From Nitrospira sp. UBA2083 (GTDB lineage Bacteria > Nitrospirota > Nitrospiria > Nitrospirales > Nitrospiraceae): a DNA stretch of 8,803 bases. The position numbers were made by a program, and so were the translations under genes. The notes under the pieces were generated by a model, which did no database searches, had not been told where the DNA came from, and saw nothing but the letters and a program-made list of their open reading frames with translations. This document shows positions 1 to 5,566 of this stretch, one piece after another (position 1 is the first letter of the stretch; every line of letters starts with the position of its first letter). The stretch lies in contig DCZN01000102.1 in NCBI GenBank assembly GCA_002331625.1, positions 1 to 8,803 of the forward strand, given 5' to 3'.

Positions 1-352
1 AGGAGGCATAGCCCAGATTCGCCGCGACGATCGGCGCATTACGACGCGCGATTTCCAACATCGTGTCGGTCATGTCGAGGCCGATCACGTGTCCAGATGG
101 GCCAACCAGTCGTGAGGCCTCGAAGCAGTCGATTCCTCCACCGGAACCAATATCAAGGACTGTCTCGCCGGAACGGACGGTCTTTAAACCGGCTGGGGTG
201 CCGCACCCATAGGAAATCTTGAGCACCTCGTCCGGGATAAATGATTTCAGGTCTGCGAGGTCGTAACTCGTCGGACAACACATCTGCTCGCCTGTCGCGG
301 CCGCCCGCGCGTACCGGTCACTGACTTTCTGGGTGATTTCGTCGATCGGCAT
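1..352 (-). CDS. ArsM-like SAM-dependent methyltransferase, 5' part only (runs off left edge)
   Basis: Translating the minus strand from the ATG at 352 gives about 117 residues with no stop; the rest lies outside the window. The start is supported by an AGGAG Shine-Dalgarno a few bases upstream (about 357-361 on the plus strand). A class I Rossmann methyltransferase glycine motif is clear (VLDIGSGGGIDCFEA), followed by the acidic strand-2 region (VIGLDMT) that binds the SAM ribose. It is preceded by YGCGTPAGL, a pattern typical of arsenite methyltransferase and its relatives. An N-terminal MCCPTSYD supplies a cysteine pair; ArsM enzymes bind As(III) through cysteines, but most of those lie further along and cannot be checked here. 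Likely cytoplasmic. It is divergent from the mer operon, so it may share metal- or metalloid-related control. Substrate is inferred, not shown; a related methyltransferase of other specificity is possible. Confidence 0.75.
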   Translation of the reverse strand, partial: MPIDEITQKVSDRYARAAATGEQMCCPTSYDLADLKSFIPDEVLKISYGCGTPAGLKTVRSGETVLDIGSGGGIDCFEASRLVGPSGHVIGLDMTDTMLEIARRNAPIVAANLGYAS

Positions 353-395
353 AGTCTCCTCTTGTGACACTGTTTTTCGTGAAAGATCCGTTCTT

Positions 396-424
396 TTTAT
401 ATCGCTCCTACGTCTATCTAGATA
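396..424 (-). promoter_or_regulatory. possible promoter/operator of the methyltransferase gene with a 10-bp palindrome
   Basis: On the minus strand TATAAA (401-396) is a fair -10 box about 44 nt upstream of the methyltransferase ATG. No good -35 box sits at the right distance. Instead a perfect palindrome TATCTAGATA (415-424) occupies the -35 area. That placement would suit a repressor or activator site, for example of an ArsR-type regulator, but no such regulator is in the window. A second option, TTGACC at 438-433 as -35, lacks a convincing -10. Weak evidence only. Confidence 0.3.
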
Positions 425-462
425 AGTGCATAGGTCAATATACAGGGAAAGGCCTCTCACTT

Positions 463-480
463 CTGTGAGCTGGCTTACAG
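463..480. repeat. imperfect inverted repeat in the divergent control region
   Basis: CTGTGAGC (463-470) and GCTTACAG (473-480) form an 8-bp inverted repeat with one mismatch (G-U in RNA) and a 2-bp centre. A second short perfect stem, CTCAC/GTGAG (456-460 and 465-469), overlaps it. It lies between the methyltransferase and merR and outside any gene. It could be a binding site for another regulator; nothing else supports a specific role. Confidence 0.3.
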
Positions 481-582
481 TCACCCCACTGACAGAGACT
501 GGCCCGTGCAGGCGGTTGAGGAAAATCACACGTAAAAGAGATCCTTATGGCTTGGAAGAGGATGACCAGACACACAGCCTTC

Positions 583-614
583 TTGACTCAGTACTATGGT
601 ACAGGGTGTATCGT
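583..614 (+). promoter_or_regulatory. MerR-type mer promoter/operator
   Basis: The -35 box TTGACT (583-588) and the -10 box TATCGT (609-614) are separated by 20 bp, the over-long spacing that MerR-family activators correct by bending and untwisting DNA. Between them lies the dyad GTAC-TATG-GTAC (591-602). With its flanks (ACTCAGTAC against GTACAGGGT) 7 of 9 arm positions pair. The arrangement TTGACTC-x-GTAC-N4-GTAC closely matches the classical mer operators. Transcription would start near 620, only about ten bases before the merR ATG at 631, so merR and the downstream genes are probably read from this one autoregulated promoter. The spacing would be 19 bp if the -10 were taken one base earlier. 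Confidence 0.85.
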
Positions 615-630
615 CATTGATGAGGTGGAC

Positions 631-1074
631 ATGCCGACCGAACTCACAATTGGACAGCTCGCAAAAGCTGCTGCGGTGAATATCGAAACGATTCGCTACT
701 ACGAACGACGCCACATACTCGGCCCCACCTCTCGGCTGCCATCCGGCTACAGGCTCTACAACAGAGAAGCCCAAAGGCGGCTGCGGTTCATCAAGAATGC
801 GCAGGCGTTGGGCTTCACGCTCCATGAGATCAAGGAACTGCTTGATCTTCAGGTCAGCTCGAAAGCCCGCTGTGGTGATGTTCAACGAAAAGCCGAGGCC
901 AAGTTGAAACACGTGAAGGCGAAAGTGCGGGATCTGCAAGCGCTGGCGACGGCGCTGCGACGCTTGATCCGAACCTGCCGGGCCAGACGGCCGACGGATC
1001 GTTGTCCGATTTTGCAGAGCTTGGAGAAAACAGAAAGGCGGGTCAACAATGACAACCGAAAAACGACGCGTTGA
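631..1074 (+). CDS. merR: MerR, Hg(II)-responsive transcriptional regulator
   Basis: A 147-residue protein, very near the usual 144 of mer-operon MerR. An N-terminal winged helix-turn-helix (LTIGQLAKAAAVNIETIRYYER, about residues 5-26) is followed by the wing (SGYRLYN) and a long dimerisation helix (about 80-112). The three Hg(II)-binding cysteines are all present: Cys81, Cys116 and Cys125, with the nine-residue spacing of the last two conserved (Cys82/117/126 in Tn501 MerR). An upstream in-frame ATG at 547 was rejected because the promoter -35/-10 lies downstream of it; the start at 631 has GAGGTGG at 622-628 and gives the standard N-terminus. The gene is the first of the operon it controls, unlike the divergent merR of Tn501/Tn21. 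Its end overlaps the next gene by 26 nt. Confidence 0.95.
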   Translation: MPTELTIGQLAKAAAVNIETIRYYERRHILGPTSRLPSGYRLYNREAQRRLRFIKNAQALGFTLHEIKELLDLQVSSKARCGDVQRKAEAKLKHVKAKVRDLQALATALRRLIRTCRARRPTDRCPILQSLEKTERRVNNDNRKTTR

Positions 1075-1327
1075 CGTATTTACCGCGGGCTGCCCGCTCT
1101 GTGAGGACGCGGTCAGACTCGTCACATCCTTGGCCTGCCCCAGTTGCAAGGTGCAGGTCTATGATCTCCGGGAAGGTTGCGCGACAAATGAATGTCGAGA
1201 GAAGGCGGCCCGCTACGGCATCACGGCTCTCCCGGCTGTCCTGGTGAATGGCACACTGCTGGATTGCTGTCGCCGTGGTCCAATCGATGCCGCTATGCTC
1301 CGGGCTGCAGGCGTCGGCCAAGTCTAA
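1049..1327 (+). CDS. small cysteine-rich thioredoxin/glutaredoxin-fold protein
   Basis: A 92-residue cytoplasmic protein with a thioredoxin-like layout: strand RVDVFTAG, then CPLC (Cys15-Cys18) as the likely redox or metal-binding CxxC, and a cis-proline segment ALPAVLVNG (about 60-68) before the last strand. It has eight cysteines: besides CPLC there is a second CxxC (CPSC, Cys30-Cys33), Cys44, Cys49 and a CC pair (73-74). This is far more than an ordinary thioredoxin. It begins inside merR (26-nt overlap) and ends 13 nt before merF, so it is translationally linked to the mer genes. It may reduce mercury-damaged thiols or pass Hg(II) to other Mer proteins; either role is inference. The fold assignment is fairly sure, the substrate unknown. 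Confidence 0.8.
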   Translation: MTTEKRRVDVFTAGCPLCEDAVRLVTSLACPSCKVQVYDLREGCATNECREKAARYGITALPAVLVNGTLLDCCRRGPIDAAMLRAAGVGQV

Positions 1328-1340
1328 AAAGGAGGACGAT

Positions 1341-1601
1341 ATGGAGGATCGGCGGACCACACGACTGCTCAGGACGGGCCTGATCGGTTCGGTGATCGTA
1401 GCCATTTGCTGCTTCACCCCGATTCTGGTGGTCCTGTTGGGAGCGATCGGTCTGGGGGCCATTACCGGGTATTTGGACTATGTGCTGTTGCCGGCCCTGG
1501 CGGGCTTTCTGGGGCTCACGGCCTACGGAGTGTATCGACAAAAACAAGCGACGACGGGCACATGCTGCGCGAGTCATGAGCCCAATGATCAGAAGCGATG
1601 A
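1341..1601 (+). CDS. merF: MerF, mercuric-ion inner-membrane transporter
   Basis: An 86-residue protein that matches MerF (about 81 residues) along its whole length. Two membrane helices are clear (about residues 12-36 and 45-65), joined by a short GLGAITGYLDY turn. MerF's two vicinal cysteine pairs are present: Cys23-Cys24 in the first helix (ICCFTP) and Cys75-Cys76 in the C-terminal tail (TCCAS). In this family they pass Hg(II) from the membrane to the cytoplasm for reduction by MerA. The ATG at 1341 follows a very strong AAAAAGGAGG site (1326-1335); a longer in-frame start at 1248 would lie inside the upstream gene and break the family N-terminus. It sits between the thioredoxin-like gene and the CopZ-like gene. 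A separate MerT-type transporter is fused to MerB downstream, so two uptake routes coexist. Confidence 0.93.
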   Translation: MEDRRTTRLLRTGLIGSVIVAICCFTPILVVLLGAIGLGAITGYLDYVLLPALAGFLGLTAYGVYRQKQATTGTCCASHEPNDQKR

Positions 1602-1619
1602 ATGTGGGAGGGGGGCGCG

Positions 1620-2117
1620 ATGTCTGACTGCTGCCACATACCGACAGGGCCACAGAAGCACAGGAGTCGAATTGTGTGTCGCCACTGTGGCCGCGAAGGC
1701 CAGCCGGTCGATCGAACCACCATTGATGCCTTGCTCAAACCCGAGTCGCTGAGTCAGGTGAATGGCAGCGAGTATGCGTTCTGTGAGACTCCAGATTGCC
1801 TGGTCGTGTACTACGCCGCCGATGGAACTGAGTTCAAGAAGAACCAGGTTCGGGTGCGGGTGGGATTCAAGGAGACAGAGGATCCGATCCCTGTATGCTA
1901 TTGCTTCAACGTGACCGAGCGCATGATCCGCGAGGAGGTTGCGCAAACCGGGCGCTCGACAGCCTCCGCTCGGATTCGAGCCGAGGTCAAGGCCGGGAAC
2001 TGTCGCTGCGAGGTGGAAAATCCATCCGGTCGGTGCTGCCTGGGGGAAATACTCCAGGCTGAAAAACTGGCAGCTGCCGAGCGCTCAGGGCGCAGTCAAG
2101 ACCTCGCCCGTTCGTGA
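1620..2117 (+). CDS. CopZ-type zinc and [2Fe-2S] protein lacking an HMA domain
   Basis: A 165-residue soluble protein. The N-terminal part has paired cysteines suitable for one zinc (C20-x2-C23 and C55-x4-C60, around EYAFCETPDC). The C-terminal part has CYC (Cys93, Cys95) and a cysteine cluster NCRCEVENPSGRCC (Cys128, 130, 139, 140), the pattern of a BFD-like [2Fe-2S] domain. This order matches the N-terminal half of the Archaeoglobus CopZ copper chaperone, but the heavy-metal-associated domain that normally follows is absent. An extra Cys4-Cys5 pair lies at the N-terminus. The start at 1620 is preferred over the in-frame ATG at 1602 because GGAGGGG (1607-1613) is correctly placed for it. It begins 18 nt after merF and ends 16 nt before the MerB-MerT gene. 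A role in redox help or metal hand-off to the neighbouring Mer proteins is inferred. Confidence 0.82.
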   Translation: MSDCCHIPTGPQKHRSRIVCRHCGREGQPVDRTTIDALLKPESLSQVNGSEYAFCETPDCLVVYYAADGTEFKKNQVRVRVGFKETEDPIPVCYCFNVTERMIREEVAQTGRSTASARIRAEVKAGNCRCEVENPSGRCCLGEILQAEKLAAAERSGRSQDLARS

Positions 2118-2133
2118 AGGAAGGAGATCGAGC

Positions 2134-3282
2134 ATGGAGCCAGCTCTCAAAAATCTGGACAGGATCGGATCGATCGGATCCATTGGGCCGCTCGAGACCG
2201 AGACGGCGATGCAACTCCTCAGCCTCGCGAAGTCCATGCTGGGGTGGGACAACGCTCAACTCAATCGGAAGGCAGAAACGGTCCGGAGGTACGTGCTCAC
2301 GCAGTACCCACTGTTGGGACGTGCTCCGACACGCCAAGAGGTGGCCACCGCACTCGACTGCGGCAGTGCGGAGGAGATTCAAGCAACGTTAGCACGACTG
2401 CACGAACTGGATATGCTGTGCCTGGATTCTGAGAGTCAGGAGATACGTGTAGTGTACCCCTTCTCGAGTGTGCCGACCAGACACCTGGTGCACTTCCCAG
2501 GTTGGGACGACGCAGCACCGGTGTATGCGCAGTGCGCGGTCGATGCGCTGGGTATTCCGTTCATGGTACGACAAGACGTGTCTATCGCATCCTCGTGCTC
2601 GCATTGCGCTGAGTCTGTCGCCATCAAGATTGAGGGTAGAGTGATCGACACCGTCTCTCCTCCCACGACGGTCGTATGGGCTGGAACGACGCGGACCGGC
2701 CATGCAGCGGACTCAGTGTGTCCCACCATCAATTTCTTCTGTGCACCAGATCATGCCATCGCCTGGCGGCAACGGCAGCGGGATGCCACCGGACATGTCT
2801 TGAGTCTGGGAGAGGCACTGTATGTCGGAAAGGGGATATTTGAGGATCTTCTGAGGCCGCACACTGGTACAGTGTCGTCCGCCAGCACAGCGGCATCTCT
2901 ACCCGAGACGGCAAAAGCCGCGGCGACGGCCAGCACGGCTGGGGGACTGCTCACAGCGTTTCTCGCGTCGATCTGCTGCATCGGACCGGTCGCCTTCGCC
3001 GCCCTGGGAGTGGGTGTGGGGGCCACGGGATTCCTGGCCAATACGGCCGGGGTCCTCAAAGCGCTGTTGCCCTATCGACCCCTGTTCATTGGGCTTACCA
3101 TGATCTTATTGGGCATCAGCATCTATCTGGCCTACCGAAAGCCGATGGTCGGTGACGTATCCTGTCAGGCCTGCGTGCCAGCGTCAGGCGTTCGACCGAA
3201 TCGATGGTTGCTCTGGATCATCACCAGTCTCGCGGTAGCGTTAATGCTCGCGCCCTATTGGTTGGAGTTCACGACAGGGTGA
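2134..3282 (+). CDS. merB: MerB-MerT fusion: organomercurial lyase joined to mercuric-ion transporter
   Basis: One 382-residue reading frame carries two mer proteins. Residues about 45-110 form the helical N-terminal domain of MerB; about 110-240 hold its catalytic core. The key residues are present: YAQCAVD gives Cys134 and Asp137 (Cys96/Asp99 of R831b MerB), SVCPTINFF gives Cys196 (Cys159), and SSCSHC gives Cys158 at the place of Cys117. These cleave the C-Hg bond and bind the released Hg(II). A Ser/Thr/Ala-rich linker follows (about 242-268). Residues about 268-382 match MerT: three membrane helices (about 270-296, 312-334, 357-375), the vicinal pair Cys281-Cys282 in helix 1, the LLPYRPLFIGLT segment, and Cys344/Cys347 in the loop before helix 3. 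MerT topology puts its N-terminus in the cytoplasm, so the lyase would be tethered inside. The start at 2134 follows AAGGAGA; an in-frame upstream extension lies inside the previous gene. Confidence 0.92.
   Translation: MEPALKNLDRIGSIGSIGPLETETAMQLLSLAKSMLGWDNAQLNRKAETVRRYVLTQYPLLGRAPTRQEVATALDCGSAEEIQATLARLHELDMLCLDSESQEIRVVYPFSSVPTRHLVHFPGWDDAAPVYAQCAVDALGIPFMVRQDVSIASSCSHCAESVAIKIEGRVIDTVSPPTTVVWAGTTRTGHAADSVCPTINFFCAPDHAIAWRQRQRDATGHVLSLGEALYVGKGIFEDLLRPHTGTVSSASTAASLPETAKAAATASTAGGLLTAFLASICCIGPVAFAALGVGVGATGFLANTAGVLKALLPYRPLFIGLTMILLGISIYLAYRKPMVGDVSCQACVPASGVRPNRWLLWIITSLAVALMLAPYWLEFTTG
2164..2181 (+). repeat. 9-bp tandem duplication encoding IGSIGS
   Basis: ATCGGATCG (2164-2172) is followed directly by ATCGGATCC (2173-2181), differing only in the last base. 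Both copies are in codon register and give Ile-Gly-Ser twice at residues 11-16 of the MerB-MerT protein, followed by a third Ile-Gly from ATTGGG. Because the unit is a multiple of three, gain or loss of a copy would keep the frame. It lies in the poorly conserved N-terminal leader before the MerB domain. Confidence 0.7.
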
Positions 3283-3323
3283 TGAACAGGTAGAACCTGA
3301 CACCAAAGGAAGAGGTGAATCTC

Positions 3324-3734
3324 ATGAAGACGACAAGATTTCTCAGAAGCTGTGTTGTGATTGCCGGCATGCTCTGGGTCGGAATTTCTGCGGGGGCCCT
3401 TCTTCAAGAGGCCGGCGCAGCAACAGAACAGCCAGGAGAGATCACCACACTCAAAATCGAAGGCTGGACGTGCGCCAGTTGTGAAAAAGACATTCGCCGT
3501 GCGCTCCTCGCAGTGCCGGGGGTGAAACAAGTTGATGTCCGTTATGCCCTTGGCGGCGCCGTTGTCGCGATTGAACCCAACCGAGTGAGTCAGGAGCAGT
3601 TGGTAAAAGCGGTCGCGAGCGCGGGAAATATTCTCTCCTCGTACCGGGCCACTGTGGTTCCGAACGGCACACTTTCGGCCCAGGCCGGTGAAAAGAGTGT
3701 GGGATGGAAGTGGTTCGGGAACTTGTTTAAGTAG
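3324..3734 (+). CDS. merP: MerP-like periplasmic mercury-binding protein with C-terminal extension
   Basis: A 136-residue secreted protein. Residues 1-32 form a signal peptide (MKTTRFLR, hydrophobic stretch, cleavage near AGA-ATEQ). Residues about 38-104 are a heavy-metal-associated domain with the Hg-binding motif GWTCASC (Cys50, Cys53); most MerP proteins have Met where this one has Trp. MerP carries Hg(II) in the periplasm to the cysteine pair in MerT helix 1. Typical MerP is about 91 residues, so the tail after about residue 105 (polar, ending WKWFGNLFK) is an added segment without a recognised domain. ATG 3324 is chosen over the in-frame GTG at 3315 because that GTG is part of the Shine-Dalgarno AGAGGTG (3311-3317). 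It follows the MerB-MerT gene by 41 nt, with a short hairpin (CAGGT/ACCTG, 3287-3299) between. Confidence 0.88.
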   Translation: MKTTRFLRSCVVIAGMLWVGISAGALLQEAGAATEQPGEITTLKIEGWTCASCEKDIRRALLAVPGVKQVDVRYALGGAVVAIEPNRVSQEQLVKAVASAGNILSSYRATVVPNGTLSAQAGEKSVGWKWFGNLFK

Positions 3735-3797
3735 CGTCTCTTCTGTCCCTATTGACGGTTGTGTGCTCCTTAGTTTGACGAGAGGAGGCTACGAGGG

Positions 3798-4062
3798 ATT
3801 CTAATTCCATCAGGGGCCGAGAAGCGATTCATCTCAAGCATGGCTGTCTCGATCGCGGTTCGGTGTGAACCTTGCCTCCGGGCTTACGTCAAGATGGCGT
3901 ATGCAAAGGGTGCCATGCCAGGACGAACTGTTCGAATCTCCCGAAGTTGCGATGACCATCAAGGCTGTCCAGGGGAAGACAAGCGCTGAAGGCGTATGCG
4001 GTTACAAGGAATGTACCAACGTGGCTAAGCCGGCCACTGAAGCAATCTGCTGCACTCACTGA
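3798..4062 (+). pseudogene. decayed carboxymuconolactone-decarboxylase (AhpD-like) family gene
   Basis: The 379 nt between merP and merA contain pieces of one protein in shifted frames. Frame 1 (from about 3798) reads LIPSGAEKRFISSMAVS then IAVRCEPCLRAYVKMAYAKGA, which matches the start of small CMD/AhpD-like proteins, including the CxxC active site (CEPC). This frame ends soon after at a TGA. The continuation QDELFESPEVAMTIKA, the next helix of the family, is found one frame over from about 3919. A further fragment, QALKAYA (about 3980-4000), is in the third frame, and YKECTN is back in the second. A Shine-Dalgarno-like GAGAGGAGG (3780-3788) precedes ATT (3798) where ATG would be expected. 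So the gene seems to have lost its start and acquired indels. Family identity is by eye; sequencing indels cannot be excluded, and a 36-53 residue Cys-containing product from ATG 3901 or 3952 is a weaker alternative. Confidence 0.6.
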
Positions 4063-4113
4063 GAGCTGCACGGGAAAGGTCGAGCCACTCATTCGTTTGT
4101 AGGAGGACCACCG

Positions 4114-5523
4114 ATGTCCCAGCGTATCGATTACGATCTGATGACTATTGGCGGCGGGTCTGCTGCCTTTGCCGCGGCTATCAAAGCTGCCGAGCTAGGG
4201 GCTCGGGCGGCCATTGTGGAAAAAGGCACGATCGGCGGGACCTGCGTCAACATCGGCTGTGTGCCATCGAAGACCCTCATTAAGGCCGCGGAACTCTGCT
4301 ATCACGCCGCCTATACACAGTTTGAAGGATTGACCGCCTGTCCCCCGCCCTCGGACTGGCGGAGGGTGGTGCAGCAGAAGGACGAACTCGTGGCCGCGTT
4401 ACGTCAAGGTAAGTATGTGGACGTGGCGGCTATCTATCCCACCATCACCATTCTGAAAGGAGACGCCACGCTTCTGGGCGGACGCCAGGTGCGCGTCAAT
4501 GACACCGTGTATGAGCCGGAAAAGATCGTGGTCGCGACGGGCTCTTCGCCCTGGGTGCCGTCGATACCAGGACTTCAAGAAGCCGGTTTTCTCAATAGCG
4601 AGCAGGCGCTCAGTCTTGAGGCGCTCCCGGCGTCGATGATCATCATTGGCGGAGGCAGCATCGGCTTGGAGTTCGCCCAGCTCTTTGCTCGATTCGGCGT
4701 CCAAGTGATGGTGCTGGAAAGCGGACCACATGTGATGCGAGCAGAGGAGCCGGAGATCGGAGAGGCGCTGGTGCGCTACCTGGAGGATGAAAAAGTCAGG
4801 ATCTGCACCAACGTCACCATCAGCCGGGTCGAGCGCCGAGACGGAGGATACCTCGTGCACACCCAGACCGACGGAAAGCCAGAAGTCTGCCGGGCTGAGC
4901 GCTTGCTGGTTGCGACCGGTCGCCGTCCGAACACGAGCGGGCTCGGATTGAAAGACGCCGGAGTCACGTTAGGATCAAAAGGCGAGATCACAGTGAACGA
5001 GCACTTACAGACGAGCAACCCCGATATCTATGCAGCCGGCGACTGCATTGGCGATCCGATGTACGTGTATGTGGCCGCTTATGCAGGCGGTCTGGCCGTC
5101 GTGAATGCGCTCAGTGGTATCGGCAAGGTGTTCGATCTCACAGCGTTGCCGCACGTCACCTTCACCGACCCTCAGATCGCGAGCGTTGGTCTGACCGAGC
5201 GACAAGCGAGGGAGAAAGGGCTCCGCGTGCAAACCTCGCGGTTCTCGCTTGAGCATGTTCCGAGGGCGCTGGCCTCCCGGAATACCAAAGGCCTTATTAA
5301 GCTGGTCGCTGAGGAAGAAACCGGGCGATTGGTGGGCGCACACGTTCTCGCAGCCGAAGCGGGTGAAGTGATCCAGGAGGCCACCCTCGCCATCCGGTTT
5401 GGGCTGACTGTGCGGGACGTGGCTGACACATTTCATCCCTACCTGACGATGGTGGAAGGGCTCAAGCTGGCCGCGCTGACGTTTAAGAAGGATGTAAGCA
5501 AGCTGTCCTGTTGCGCCGGGTAG
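4114..5523 (+). CDS. merA: MerA, mercuric reductase (core form without N-terminal HMA domain)
   Basis: A 469-residue flavoprotein of the pyridine nucleotide-disulfide oxidoreductase family that reduces Hg(II) to volatile Hg(0) with NADPH in the cytoplasm. An FAD-binding glycine motif (IGGGSAAFAAA, residues 12-22) is followed by the redox-active cysteines in GGTCVNIGCVPSK (Cys44, Cys49). The NADPH-binding motif IIIGGGSIGLEFAQ is near residues 175-188, and the second FAD contact (YAAGDC) follows. The C-terminus HPYLTMVEGLKLAALTF ends in SCCAG, giving the C-terminal cysteine pair Cys466-Cys467 of the partner subunit that receives Hg(II), which distinguishes MerA from other family members. The N-terminal metal-binding domain of 561-residue MerA is missing. 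Start has AGGAGG at 4101-4106. It is separated from merP by the relic gene, and no clear promoter of its own was found. Confidence 0.97.
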   Translation: MSQRIDYDLMTIGGGSAAFAAAIKAAELGARAAIVEKGTIGGTCVNIGCVPSKTLIKAAELCYHAAYTQFEGLTACPPPSDWRRVVQQKDELVAALRQGKYVDVAAIYPTITILKGDATLLGGRQVRVNDTVYEPEKIVVATGSSPWVPSIPGLQEAGFLNSEQALSLEALPASMIIIGGGSIGLEFAQLFARFGVQVMVLESGPHVMRAEEPEIGEALVRYLEDEKVRICTNVTISRVERRDGGYLVHTQTDGKPEVCRAERLLVATGRRPNTSGLGLKDAGVTLGSKGEITVNEHLQTSNPDIYAAGDCIGDPMYVYVAAYAGGLAVVNALSGIGKVFDLTALPHVTFTDPQIASVGLTERQAREKGLRVQTSRFSLEHVPRALASRNTKGLIKLVAEEETGRLVGAHVLAAEAGEVIQEATLAIRFGLTVRDVADTFHPYLTMVEGLKLAALTFKKDVSKLSCCAG

Positions 5524-5530
5524 CGGAATT

Positions 5531-5550
5531 GGGTTGTGAGGGAACAACCC
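5531..5550 (+). promoter_or_regulatory. intercistronic hairpin after merA
   Basis: GGGTTGT (5531-5537) and ACAACCC (5544-5550) form a perfect 7-bp stem with a 6-nt loop, starting 7 nt after the merA stop. No T-run follows; instead the ribosome-binding site of the next gene begins almost at once. It is therefore not a typical intrinsic terminator. It may limit 3' decay of upstream mRNA or lower expression of the downstream small genes. Confidence 0.5.
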
Positions 5551-5566
5551 GGCAGGGAGGTGAAGG

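Noticed and set aside
547..630. N-terminal extension of MerR from ATG 547 (28 extra residues)
   Set aside because: The extension covers the MerR promoter and operator, so it would lie upstream of the expected transcript start; the ATG at 631 has a good ribosome-binding site and gives the family N-terminus.
526..1149. long minus-strand open frame opposite merR
   Set aside because: It mirrors merR and the thioredoxin-like gene, has no family resemblance and no ribosome-binding site; it is an antisense shadow in GC-rich coding DNA.
1939..2133. 65-residue N-terminal extension of the MerB-MerT protein
   Set aside because: It lies wholly inside the CopZ-like gene in another frame; ATG 2134 has its own Shine-Dalgarno site and the family-like N-terminus follows it.
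3287..3299. short hairpin CAGGT/ACCTG between the MerB-MerT gene and merP as a terminator
   Set aside because: Only 5 bp, no T-run, and it is followed at once by the merP ribosome-binding site.
3752..3780. two TTGACG boxes (3752-3757 and 3775-3780) as a merA promoter
   Set aside because: Neither has an acceptable -10 box at 16-18 bp; they may be chance matches.
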